A stretch of 7,319 nucleotides of DNA from DASWRT01 sp036403035 (GCA_036403035.1 DASWRT010000261.1:1-7319), one strand, 5' to 3'; shown: positions 1 to 5,770, numbered from the stretch's first letter. Program-made: numbers and translations. The notes: a model not told the origin generated them from the letters alone.

Positions 1-921
1 CCGGAGACCTGGACCGCGCGGACGCGCGGCGGGGGCGAGGTGATCGTCTGCGGCGGTTCCGTCAACTCGCCGCAGCTCCTCCAGCTCTCCGGGATCGGCC
101 CGGCGGAGCTGCTGCGCGGCCACGGCATCCCGGTGCTGCACGAGCTGCCGGGCGTCGGGGCAGGGCTACAGGACCATTTCCAGGTCCGCATGGTCTTCAA
201 GTGCACGCGGAAGGTCACCGTCAACGACGACCTCGCGAACCCGCTGCGCACGCTCGGCATGGGGCTGCGCTACGCGCTCTTCCGCACCGGGCCGCTGACC
301 GTCAGCGCGGGCTACGCGGGCGCCTTCTTCCGCACCGACCCGGCGCGGCTCGCGACGGCCGACGTGCAGGTGCACTTCATCACCTTCAGCACCGACCGGA
401 TGGGCGACCGGCTGCACCGGTTCTCCGGCTTCACCGCCTCGGTCTGCCAGCTCCGCCCGGAGAGCCGCGGCTCGGTCCGCATCAAGTCGCCCGACCCGGC
501 GGCGGCGCCGGAGATCCGCCCGAACTACCTCGCGGCCGAGCGCGACCGCGCCGTCAACGTCGCCGGCCTCCGCGTGCTGCGCCGGATCATGGGCATGCCG
601 GCGATGCGGCCCTTCGTCGCCGCCGAGGCCGAGCCCGGCCCGGAGGCGGAGAGCGACGAGGCGCTGCTCCGCCACTGCCGCGAGCGCGGCAGCACGATCT
701 ACCATCTCACCTCGACCTGCCGCATGGGACCGGCGGAGGGCGACCCGCTTGCCGTGGTCGACCCGCGGCTGCGCGTCCGCGGCATCGGCCGCCTCCGCGT
801 CGTCGACGGCTCGGTGATGCCGGCGCTGGTGTCCGGCAACACCAACGCGGCGATCGTGATGATCGCGGAGAAGGCGGCCGACATGATCCTCGCCGACGGC
901 TCTCGCCCCGAAGGCGGTTAG
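1..921 (+). CDS. GMC-family FAD-dependent oxidoreductase (choline/alcohol dehydrogenase-like), 5'-truncated by window edge
   Basis: The reading frame is open from base 1 and ends at TAG 919-921, giving 306 visible residues. The family oxidises alcohols such as choline or primary alcohols using FAD; the exact substrate cannot be read from this part. The GMC signature 2 pattern GSVNSPQLLQLSGIG lies at visible residues 19-33. The C-terminal substrate domain carries the catalytic pair: His at visible residue 235 in YHLTSTCRMG, and Asn at residue 280 in SGNTNAA, the position that is His in glucose oxidase and Asn in choline oxidase. The typical ending IAEKAADMIL follows. Family members are about 530-560 residues, so roughly 240 residues including the GxGxxG FAD-binding N-terminus lie outside the window. 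A GTG at base 40 is internal, because upstream codons in frame continue the conserved lead-in. The gene is convergent with the transferase at 918-1613 and overlaps it by 4 bp. Confidence 0.93.
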   Translation, partial: PETWTARTRGGGEVIVCGGSVNSPQLLQLSGIGPAELLRGHGIPVLHELPGVGAGLQDHFQVRMVFKCTRKVTVNDDLANPLRTLGMGLRYALFRTGPLTVSAGYAGAFFRTDPARLATADVQVHFITFSTDRMGDRLHRFSGFTASVCQLRPESRGSVRIKSPDPAAAPEIRPNYLAAERDRAVNVAGLRVLRRIMGMPAMRPFVAAEAEPGPEAESDEALLRHCRERGSTIYHLTSTCRMGPAEGDPLAVVDPRLRVRGIGRLRVVDGSVMPALVSGNTNAAIVMIAEKAADMILADGSRPEGG

Positions 922-1613
922 GAGCCCCTGACGCTTGCGGCCGTCTGGCCGAACAGGACCTTCTTGGCGTCCTCGTCCGGGGAGCGGTACTCGTTCCCGA
1001 TGTCGACGGCCCGGCGCACGGCGGGACGCGCCTTCACGGTTTCGAACCAGCGCTTGACGTGCGGGAACTCATCGAGCCGCTGTCCCTGCCGCTCGTGCGG
1101 CACGACCCAGGGCCAGCACGCCATGTCCGCAATCGAATAGTCGCCGACGACGAAGGCGCCGGTCCTGCCGAGCTGTGCGTCGAGCACGCCGTAGAGCCGG
1201 TTGGTCTCCTTCCGGTAGCGGTCGATCGCGTAGGGAATCTTCTCCGAGGCATAGCCGCTGAAGAAATGGTTCTGTCCGGCCATCGGGCCGAGGCCGCCGA
1301 CTTGCCAGAACAGCCACTGCATGACGTCGTAGCGGCCGCGCAGATCCTGCGGCAGGAACTTGCCCGCCTTCTCGGCCAGATATGACAGGATCGCCCCGCT
1401 CTCGAACATCGTGACGGGCGCGCCGCCGCCCGGCGGGTCATGGTCGACGATGGCGGGAATGCGGTTGTTCGGGCTGATCTTCAGGAAATCCGGCTTCAAC
1501 TGGTCGCCGCGCCCGATATTGACCGGGACGATCCGGTACGGAAGGCCGCATTCCTCCAGCATGATGGCAGGCTTCCACCCGTTGGGCGTCGGCCAGAAGT
1601 ACAGATCGATCAT
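918..1613 (-). CDS. yfcG: YfcG-like nu-class glutathione S-transferase (disulfide-bond oxidoreductase)
   Basis: This is a complete 231-residue cytosolic glutathione transferase. The N-terminal thioredoxin-like domain (about residues 1-85) starts MIDLYFWPTPNGWK, closely matching E. coli YfcG (215 aa). It keeps the nu-class active-site Thr9 and Asn11, NNRIPAI at 49-55 with the cis-Pro, and the glutathione-binding ESGAI at 71-75. The helical C-terminal domain includes MQWLFWQVGGLGPMAGQNHFF (from residue 98) and the folding motif IADMACWPWV at 161-170. Known nu-class enzymes have weak classical transferase activity but good glutathione-dependent disulfide reductase activity, with little reliance on a catalytic Cys, Ser or Tyr; the same is inferred here. 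Start ATG 1611-1613 is chosen because it aligns with the YfcG start. AGGAGA (plus-strand 1627-1632) lies 13 nt upstream, a long spacing. The stop overlaps that of the GMC gene by 4 bp. It has its own promoter region, divergent from the PAS gene. Confidence 0.95.
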   Translation of the reverse strand: MIDLYFWPTPNGWKPAIMLEECGLPYRIVPVNIGRGDQLKPDFLKISPNNRIPAIVDHDPPGGGAPVTMFESGAILSYLAEKAGKFLPQDLRGRYDVMQWLFWQVGGLGPMAGQNHFFSGYASEKIPYAIDRYRKETNRLYGVLDAQLGRTGAFVVGDYSIADMACWPWVVPHERQGQRLDEFPHVKRWFETVKARPAVRRAVDIGNEYRSPDEDAKKVLFGQTAASVRGS

Positions 1614-1696
1614 AGCGCTCTACCGCTCTCCTCTCCCGCCCGGCACGCGCTGTCCCGCACCGGCTCGGTCCGCAAGAATAGAGCACCTCGATACGA

Positions 1697-1711
1697 TCGG
1701 ATAGTGTCCGA
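1697..1711. promoter_or_regulatory. Candidate operator dyad upstream of the GST gene
   Basis: TCGGATAGTGTCCGA is a dyad centred on base 1704 with six of seven arm pairs matching; the seventh is T opposite G. It lies 84-98 bp upstream of the transferase ATG and just upstream of a weak minus-strand -10-like TATTCT, a position typical of an activator or repressor site. No regulator gene is adjacent, so the cognate protein is unknown. Short dyads also arise by chance. Confidence 0.3.
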
Positions 1712-1770
1712 ATGAAGGCCATCCGGGGAGGGCCGATCAAGCCCGGCCGGCGCGCCGGGCGGATCCTGTC

Positions 1771-1795
1771 ATCGGTGCGCCACACCGATTATCGG
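1771..1795. promoter_or_regulatory. Overlapping inverted repeats, candidate operator
   Basis: ATCGGTG (1771-1777) and CACCGAT (1783-1789) form a perfect 7-bp inverted repeat around a 5-base centre. The right arm overlaps a second perfect palindrome, CCGATTATCGG (1785-1795). The sequence CGGTGCGCC inside the first dyad recurs exactly 30 bp downstream at 1803-1811, about three helical turns away. This arrangement suits cooperative binding of a dimeric regulator on one DNA face. That is inference; no regulator is identified. Confidence 0.3.
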
Positions 1796-1832
1796 GCCGA
1801 CCCGGTGCGCCGCAGTCAAGCTTGGCGGGCAA

Positions 1833-1906
1833 TGCATCATGCACCGGCAGGTACGTACGGAATCCTTCCGATCTTACTGACCAGAGCGCAGCCTCATGCA
1901 GCATGA
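1833..1906. promoter_or_regulatory. Palindromes sharing TCATGCA upstream of the PAS gene
   Basis: Two perfect palindromes, TGCATCATGCA (1833-1843) and TCATGCAGCATGA (1894-1906), share the core TCATGCA. A related GCATGCATC occurs at 1997-2005, just before the PAS ribosome-binding site. Between the two palindromes is CGGAATCCTTCCG (1858-1870). Repetition of one core in palindromic form upstream of a single gene could mark a multi-site operator. Chance remains possible, since the AT/GC-balanced core is short. Confidence 0.25.
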
Positions 1907-2012
1907 CTGGCAGGAAACCGAGAAAACCCGGAAGTTTTTTCTCTAAAATCTAGCAATCACTCGGAGAATTTGGCATAGCAGTCGCCGCGCGCACGGGCAT
2001 GCATCGGCTGTG

Positions 2013-2017
2013 AAGGA
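2013..2017 (+). promoter_or_regulatory. Ribosome-binding site deciding the PAS gene start
   Basis: AAGGA lies 6 nt before ATG 2024-2026 but only 3 nt before an in-frame TTG at 2021. The spacing favours the ATG as the start codon. Confidence 0.65.
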
Positions 2018-2023
2018 AAATTG

Positions 2024-2557
2024 ATGCCCTTCAGGGAACACACGGCAATCAACGCGCTGCTGCACCTGTGGGGGGAGAGGTGCGGCGACCGCGACATCCC
2101 GGACCGCGCGGATTTCGATCCGACGTCGATCGCCCCCTCGCTTCTGCCGCATTTCGTCCTCGCCGACATCGTGGACGGCGGGGTCCGGCTGCGGTTCCGG
2201 CTCCTCGGGACCGCCATCGTCAACCGCTTCGGTTTCGATCCGACAGGGAAATACCTCGACGAGACGTTCTCGGACCGCATGGTGCGGTACATGATGTCGC
2301 TGGCGCAGGAAGCCATCGCGATGCGCCGGCCGGCCTTCTCGAAAGCGGTGATGGCGCCGTCGGACGGAAGCGATCCGATCGTAACGGCCCGCATCTACAT
2401 GCCGCTCACCCATGCCGCGCGGAAGGATGTCGGCCCGCGCGACGTGGCGATGATCCTCGCCGTGCACGATTTCGGCCCGCCCTGGCGCGGCGGCGCCCCT
2501 CTCATTCCCGTCCTCGCCGACGGCGACGCCCGAGAGCTGGTGCGCACGATCGTCTGA
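2024..2557 (+). CDS. Single-domain PAS protein (PAS_5 family type)
   Basis: The product has 177 residues and is a soluble protein with no signal peptide or membrane segment. It resembles the PAS_5 family common in Alphaproteobacteria. The evidence is the pattern of an N-terminal helix with LLHLW and a DFDPTSIAPSLLPHFVLADI segment (about residues 30-49), then RLRFRLLGTAIVNRFGFDPTGKYLDE (about 55-80) and a C-terminal strand region around RIYMPLT. In this pattern LLPH, the (F/Y)R(L)xGTxI strand and the DxTG(x)YLDE-like segment are the recognisable marks. No kinase, HTH, GGDEF or other output domain is attached, so if it senses something it must act through a partner. The substrate, ligand and role are unknown. 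Start ATG 2024 is preferred over TTG 2021 because of AAGGA spacing. A perfect palindrome spans its stop codon. The dehydrogenase gene follows 85 bp later in the same direction and may be co-transcribed. Confidence 0.85.
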   Translation: MPFREHTAINALLHLWGERCGDRDIPDRADFDPTSIAPSLLPHFVLADIVDGGVRLRFRLLGTAIVNRFGFDPTGKYLDETFSDRMVRYMMSLAQEAIAMRRPAFSKAVMAPSDGSDPIVTARIYMPLTHAARKDVGPRDVAMILAVHDFGPPWRGGAPLIPVLADGDARELVRTIV

Positions 2558-2562
2558 CGATC
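2548..2562. repeat. Perfect 15-bp palindrome across the PAS stop codon
   Basis: GATCGTCTGACGATC has 7-bp arms around one central T, and the TGA stop 2555-2557 lies inside it. As RNA it would fold as GATCG/CGATC around TCTGA. No T-run follows, so it is not a canonical intrinsic terminator. It could stabilise a 3' end or be chance. Confidence 0.4.
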
Positions 2563-2588
2563 ACTGCCGCCCACGTCGACAGGCCGGC

Positions 2589-2605
2589 GCGGATCGTCTA
2601 TCCGC
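2589..2605 (+). other. Hairpin in the PAS-dehydrogenase gap, possible weak terminator or processing site
   Basis: GCGGAT and ATCCGC form a 6-bp stem around the loop CGTCT, followed by the pyrimidine stretch TCTTCC (2606-2611). The tail is too poor in T for a confident terminator. If it works at all, it could reduce read-through from the PAS gene into the dehydrogenase, whose ribosome-binding site starts 25 bases further on. Confidence 0.25.
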
Positions 2606-2642
2606 TCTTCCAGAAAGCGAGATTCAGCGGGAGGAGACGGGC

Positions 2643-3725
2643 ATGACGCGCGAATACCGGATCGCCGCCATACCGGCGGACGGGATCGGGCCGGAGGTGA
2701 TCGCGGCGGGACTGACGGCGCTTCGGGCGTTGGAGCAGCGTTCCGGCGGGACTTTCCGGCTCCATGTCGAGGAGTTTCCCTGGGGCTCCGCCTATTACCG
2801 CGCGCACGGGCGGATGATGGCGGAGGACGGGCTCGACCGGCTGAAGCGCTTCGACGCGATCTTCTTCGGCGCGGTGGGATCGCCGGACATCCCCGACCAT
2901 GTCACGCTCTGGGGCCTGCGGCTGCCGATCTGCCAGGGCTTCGACCAGTACGCCAACGTGCGCCCGGCCCGCATCCTGCCGGGCCTGACAAGCCCGCTGC
3001 GCACCGCCACCGCGGAGACGCTCGACTGGGTCATCGTCCGCGAGAACAGCGAGGGGGAGTATGCGGGGAACGGCGGTCGGGTGCATCGCGGGCTGCCCGA
3101 CGAGGTCGCGACCGAGACCGCAATCTTCACCCGCGCCGGCGTCGCCCGCATCATGCGCTTCGCCTTCCGCCTCGCCCGATTGCGCCCGCGCAAGAAGCTG
3201 ACGGTGGTGACCAAGTCGAACGCGCAGCGCCACGGCATGGTGCTGTGGGACGAGATCGCGGCGGCGGTCGCGGCCGAGTTTCCCGACGTCGCCTGGGACA
3301 AGGAACTGGTCGACGCGATGACGACGCGCATGGTGCTGAAGCCGCAGACGATCGACACGGTCGTCGCGACCAACCTGCACGCCGACATCCTCTCCGACCT
3401 CGCGGCGGCTCTCGCCGGCAGCCTCGGCGTGGCGCCGACCGCGAACCTCGACCCGGAGCGGCGCTTCCCGTCGATGTTCGAGCCGATCCACGGCTCCGCC
3501 TTCGACATCACGGGCAAGGGCATCGCCAATCCGATCGCGACGTTCTGGACCGCCGCGATGATGCTGGATCATCTCGGCGAAGCCGAGGCGGCGGCGCGCC
3601 TGATGGCGGCCGTGGAACGCGTCACGGCCGCGGGATCGCCGCTCACCCCGGACCTCGGCGGCACTGCCACGACGGCCGAGGTGACGCAGGCCGTATGCGA
3701 CGCGATCCACAGCGGGAACGTCTGA
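2643..3725 (+). CDS. NAD-dependent beta-decarboxylating hydroxy-acid dehydrogenase (tartrate/D-malate/isopropylmalate dehydrogenase family)
   Basis: This complete 360-residue protein matches E. coli DmlA and TtuC-type enzymes along its length. These oxidise a (2R,3S)-hydroxy-acid with NAD+ and may decarboxylate it. Visible landmarks are IPADGIGPEV (10-19), NVRP with substrate Arg107, VREN with Arg133, Tyr140, VTKSN with catalytic Lys191, and metal-binding Asp224, Asp248 and Asp252 (in NLHADILSDL). The cofactor loop HGSAFDITGKGIANP (283-297) has Asp288 at the position that selects NAD+ over NADP+. The exception is residue 97: Cys in LPICQGFDQYANVRP, where DmlA, LeuB and isocitrate dehydrogenase have the first substrate-binding Arg. 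This suggests a distinct subfamily, so I give no gene symbol and do not assert tartrate or malate as substrate. GGAGGAG at 2630-2636, 6 nt before the ATG, fixes the start. A hairpin follows the stop. Confidence 0.93.
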   Translation: MTREYRIAAIPADGIGPEVIAAGLTALRALEQRSGGTFRLHVEEFPWGSAYYRAHGRMMAEDGLDRLKRFDAIFFGAVGSPDIPDHVTLWGLRLPICQGFDQYANVRPARILPGLTSPLRTATAETLDWVIVRENSEGEYAGNGGRVHRGLPDEVATETAIFTRAGVARIMRFAFRLARLRPRKKLTVVTKSNAQRHGMVLWDEIAAAVAAEFPDVAWDKELVDAMTTRMVLKPQTIDTVVATNLHADILSDLAAALAGSLGVAPTANLDPERRFPSMFEPIHGSAFDITGKGIANPIATFWTAAMMLDHLGEAEAAARLMAAVERVTAAGSPLTPDLGGTATTAEVTQAVCDAIHSGNV

Positions 3726-3735
3726 TGCCGCCGGC

Positions 3736-3766
3736 CCCGCTCGGTCGTTGACCGACGCCGAGCGGG
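3736..3766 (+). terminator. GC-rich hairpin after the dehydrogenase, possible terminator
   Basis: CCCGCTCGG (3736-3744) pairs with CCGAGCGGG (3758-3766), and the 13-nt loop can add TCG/CGA pairs inside. It starts 10 bases after the stop. No T-run follows, so intrinsic termination is uncertain; it may mark a factor-dependent end or protect the 3' end. Confidence 0.4.
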
Positions 3767-3919
3767 CGACGCTCACGTGCCGCGTGGCGGGCAAAAGCGG
3801 CCGGAGTAGTTCATCCCGCTCCGCGGCATCATTCAGCAGGCACAGGATTCAAACAGGTCGGCGGAATAGCTCTTTCCGCACTTAAAAATAATAAAAATGA
3901 CGCAAAAGGAGAGCGCAAC

Positions 3920-3937
3920 CGGCCCCGGCCGGGGCCG
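3920..3937. repeat. 18-bp perfect GC palindrome
   Basis: CGGCCCCGGCCGGGGCCG is perfectly self-complementary, and as RNA forms a 7-bp stem closed by GGCC. It stands alone as a GC island inside an AT-rich stretch. On the minus strand, T-rich sequence begins about 10 nt beyond the stem, too far for a standard terminator. Confidence 0.5.
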
Positions 3938-4042
3938 ATGCCTCATGCCCAGCCGAAAACAAAAAATTTGGAGAATAAGGCCCGTAGATTTCAACCACAG
4001 GTCTTTCTATCAGCACGAAAATTGCTGAATAGAAAATAACAA

Positions 4043-4069
4043 GTTTATGAAGGTTCCACCATAATAAAC
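4043..4069. promoter_or_regulatory. 27-bp AT-rich dyad upstream of the porin, candidate operator
   Basis: GTTTAT (4043-4048) mirrors ATAAAC (4064-4069), and inside them GGT (4052-4054) mirrors ACC (4058-4060). Centred on base 4056, ten of twelve arm positions are complementary. It overlaps a weak -10-like TATGAA at 4046-4051, where a repressor would block transcription towards the porin. The binding protein is unknown. Confidence 0.35.
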
Positions 4070-4247
4070 ATGCGGCAGCAATGGCTTGAGGCGGCAAAAG
4101 ACAATCGCGCCCGACCGCCTTCGTGGGTTCAACGCGTGCTTGCTCGTGCGTCTTTTCCTTACGCTCCGGCAAACAGCGCATCCGTCATTCGCAGGCTGCG
4201 GACAATGAATGCCGGCTCCTGCCCGATCGGAAGAGGGCCGGCCGCAT

Positions 4248-4253
4248 AGGAGG
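4248..4253 (+). promoter_or_regulatory. Strong Shine-Dalgarno deciding the porin start
   Basis: AGGAGG lies 6 nt before ATG 4260-4262. It rules out the in-frame upstream ATG at 4209, which has no such site and would add 17 charged residues ahead of the signal peptide. Confidence 0.85.
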
Positions 4254-4259
4254 AAACCC

Positions 4260-5747
4260 ATGAAGCGACAAGACAGACTCCGTCTGGGTGCTGCTCTCGG
4301 CAGCGCCCTTTTTTTGTCCGGAACGCTGCATGCGGCCCTGGCCGACACAACGGACGACCTGCTCGACCGGCTGCGCGACAAGGGCATCCTGACGCCGGAC
4401 GAATACAATGCCTTGAAGCAGCGGAAAGCGACGGAGCAGCCGCCGCAAGCGCCGGCAGCCGTTACGCCGGCGCCGGGGACGGGGCCTCAAGGCTTGCCGG
4501 CGCCGTTGAGCGCAACGGCCGGCCCGCCACCGGCCGGCCCGTTCATAACGATGATGGACAAGGGGATCGGGCTGCATGTCGGACCGGTCGACGTTTCCAT
4601 CTCCGGCAACGTCAACGCGTTCTACACGCACGACATGCCGGACCATCCGGGCGCCTCGACGGCGGTTTCCGGCGGCCTTGCCAATACCGGCAACAACGAC
4701 TCCGCGGCCATCCGCAGCGGCCTGCTGCCGGGCAATTTCAGCATCAAGCTGGCCACGCAGCAGGAAGGCTACGACATCGGCGTAACCTTCGGCCTCTATC
4801 CCGGCATCAGCAGCGTGAACAATGTCGGCGGCGCCAACTCCGCGGGCAACCCGCGCGGCCTCGGCACCTCGGGCATCGACTTCCGCCAGCAGTTCATCAC
4901 GGTCGGCACGCCGCGCATGGGCACCTTCAAAGCCGGCCGCGACATCGGCCTGTTCGGCCAGGAGGCGATACTCAACGACTTCACGCTGTTCGGCGCCGGC
5001 AGTCCCGGCGGCAACATCGCGCCGTCGAACACGACCCTGGGACGCATCGGGCTCGGCTATATCTACACCGACTTCATGCCGCAATTCACCTACACGTCGC
5101 CGACCTTCGCCGGGTTCCAGGCATCGGCCGGCGTGTTCCAACCGCTCGACGCGTTCAATTTCAGCGGTGCGTCCGGCACGCTGACCGGACATGATGCGCC
5201 GCAGGTCCAGGCCAAGCTCGCCTATACGATGCCGAAGGGATGGCTCGGCCCGGTTAGCGCGAAGCTCTGGACGAACGTCGTTGCGCAGAACAGCCAAGGC
5301 GAGGCTGCCGGCGAAGCGCTGGCGGCCAAGAAGGGCGTCACATCCGCGGGCATCGACTACGGAGCGAAGCTCGAACTCGGACCGGCCGCGATCGTCCTCT
5401 ACGGCTACAACGCCGACGGCATCGGCACGACCGGCCTGCTCTTCGATGCGGTCAGCGCGACCGGCGCCAAGCGCGGCTCGGGCGGCGGCTACGTCCAGGG
5501 CACGTATACGTTCTTCGACCGGCTCACCTTCGGCGCGAGCTACGGCGTGAGCCATCTCAGCTTGGCGCCGGGCGAGGTCAATCCGACGCTGGTCCGCGAC
5601 AACGAAGCGGAGATCGTCGGCGTCCATTACAAGCTGACGGACTGGGTCAACCTCGTGGCCGAATACGCCCATACGCAGACGAAGGCGCATGGCGGGAACG
5701 GCGCGGTTTCAGATACCGTCGCGGCAGGCACGATCCTGTTCTTCTGA
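4260..5747 (+). CDS. Outer-membrane porin with helical N-terminal segment
   Basis: This 495-residue exported protein is predicted to form a beta-barrel channel for small hydrophilic solutes. A signal peptide covers residues 1-28: basic MKRQDRLR, a hydrophobic core, then ALA before Asp29. Next comes a short helical, charged segment DDLLDRLRDKGILTPDEYNALKQRK (32-56), which resembles the SHOCT-like or coiled N-terminal pieces that precede the barrel in many alphaproteobacterial and betaproteobacterial porins. A Pro/Ala-rich linker (about 60-95) leads to the barrel, which has alternating hydrophobic strands, Gly/Asn-rich turns and the porin-type run FRQQFITVGTPRMGTFKAGRDIGLFG (208-233). It ends in Phe-Phe, the usual C-terminal signal for barrel insertion. 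There is no cysteine. Substrate specificity cannot be read from the sequence; proximity to the dehydrogenase hints at organic acids only weakly. A long AT-rich upstream region suggests separate regulation. The downstream gap holds paired hairpins. Confidence 0.9.
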   Translation: MKRQDRLRLGAALGSALFLSGTLHAALADTTDDLLDRLRDKGILTPDEYNALKQRKATEQPPQAPAAVTPAPGTGPQGLPAPLSATAGPPPAGPFITMMDKGIGLHVGPVDVSISGNVNAFYTHDMPDHPGASTAVSGGLANTGNNDSAAIRSGLLPGNFSIKLATQQEGYDIGVTFGLYPGISSVNNVGGANSAGNPRGLGTSGIDFRQQFITVGTPRMGTFKAGRDIGLFGQEAILNDFTLFGAGSPGGNIAPSNTTLGRIGLGYIYTDFMPQFTYTSPTFAGFQASAGVFQPLDAFNFSGASGTLTGHDAPQVQAKLAYTMPKGWLGPVSAKLWTNVVAQNSQGEAAGEALAAKKGVTSAGIDYGAKLELGPAAIVLYGYNADGIGTTGLLFDAVSATGAKRGSGGGYVQGTYTFFDRLTFGASYGVSHLSLAPGEVNPTLVRDNEAEIVGVHYKLTDWVNLVAEYAHTQTKAHGGNGAVSDTVAAGTILFF

Positions 5748-5770
5748 GGCCACGATCTCGACCTGAGGAT

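Larger units (their letters stand above)
1614..2023. other. Intergenic region between divergent GST and PAS genes, rich in short palindromes
   Basis: No convincing gene lies in these 410 bases. The stretch must hold the promoters for the leftward transferase and the rightward PAS gene, but neither has a clear -35/-10 pair. A weak TATTCT on the minus strand (1675-1680) could serve the transferase. Several perfect or near-perfect dyads are present: TCGGATAGTGTCCGA at 1697-1711, GCCCGGC/GCCGGGC at 1741-1760, ATCGGTG/CACCGAT at 1771-1789, CCGATTATCGG at 1785-1795, TGCATCATGCA at 1833-1843, CGGAATCCTTCCG at 1858-1870 and TCATGCAGCATGA at 1894-1906. A 9-bp direct repeat CGGTGCGCC occurs at 1773-1781 and 1803-1811. 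The last part (1921-1980) is AT-richer than its surroundings and ends just before the PAS ribosome-binding site. Confidence 0.7.
3726..4259. other. Gene-free, partly AT-rich region upstream of the porin
   Basis: These 534 bases hold no convincing gene. The segment 3866-4075 is much richer in A and T than the rest of the window. It contains an 18-bp GC palindrome (3920-3937), TCAGCA/TGCTGA (4010-4028) and a 27-bp dyad (4043-4069). A weak promoter-like pair TTGCTG (4022-4027) and TATGAA (4046-4051), 18 bp apart, overlaps the last two. CGCAGGCTGCG (4190-4200) is a further perfect palindrome. If the weak promoter is real, the porin message has a leader of about 200 nt, long enough for regulation by a small RNA or by structure, but none is recognised. 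Confidence 0.6.

Noticed and set aside
201..1385. 394-residue plus-strand open frame across the GMC/GST junction
   Set aside because: It is extremely rich in Arg, Pro, Gly and His, spans two recognised genes in other frames and has no family resemblance. Long frames of this kind are common in GC-rich DNA.
1741..1760. GC hairpin GCCCGGC/GCCGGGC as a terminator
   Set aside because: It lies between divergent genes where no transcript should end, and no T-run follows on either strand.
1712..1906. 64-residue plus-strand open frame in the GST-PAS intergenic region
   Set aside because: It has no ribosome-binding site and an unremarkable Arg/Ala-rich product, and it covers several candidate operators.
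2021..2023. TTG as start of the PAS gene
   Set aside because: Only 3 nt separate it from AAGGA; the adjacent ATG at 2024 has normal 6-nt spacing.
2598..3794. 398-residue minus-strand open frame opposite the dehydrogenase
   Set aside because: It lies antisense to a clear dehydrogenase gene and has low-complexity Arg/Asp/Val/Gly composition, so it is a codon-bias shadow.
3897..4028. 43-codon plus-strand open frame in the AT-rich region
   Set aside because: It has no Shine-Dalgarno, no recognisable product, and part of it is encoded by the GC palindrome.
3882..4181. 99-residue minus-strand open frame with a hydrophobic stretch
   Set aside because: The hydrophobic residues follow from AT-rich codons. 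There is no good ribosome-binding site or recognisable family, and it lies in the likely control region of the porin. A small membrane protein is not fully excluded.
4209..4259. Upstream ATG extending the porin by 17 residues
   Set aside because: The extension is charged and would bury the signal peptide, while AGGAGG sits exactly 6 nt before ATG 4260.
4185..5690. 501-residue minus-strand open frame opposite the porin
   Set aside because: The porin is well supported by signal peptide, C-terminal Phe and Shine-Dalgarno; the antisense frame is an Arg/Ala/Glu-rich shadow.
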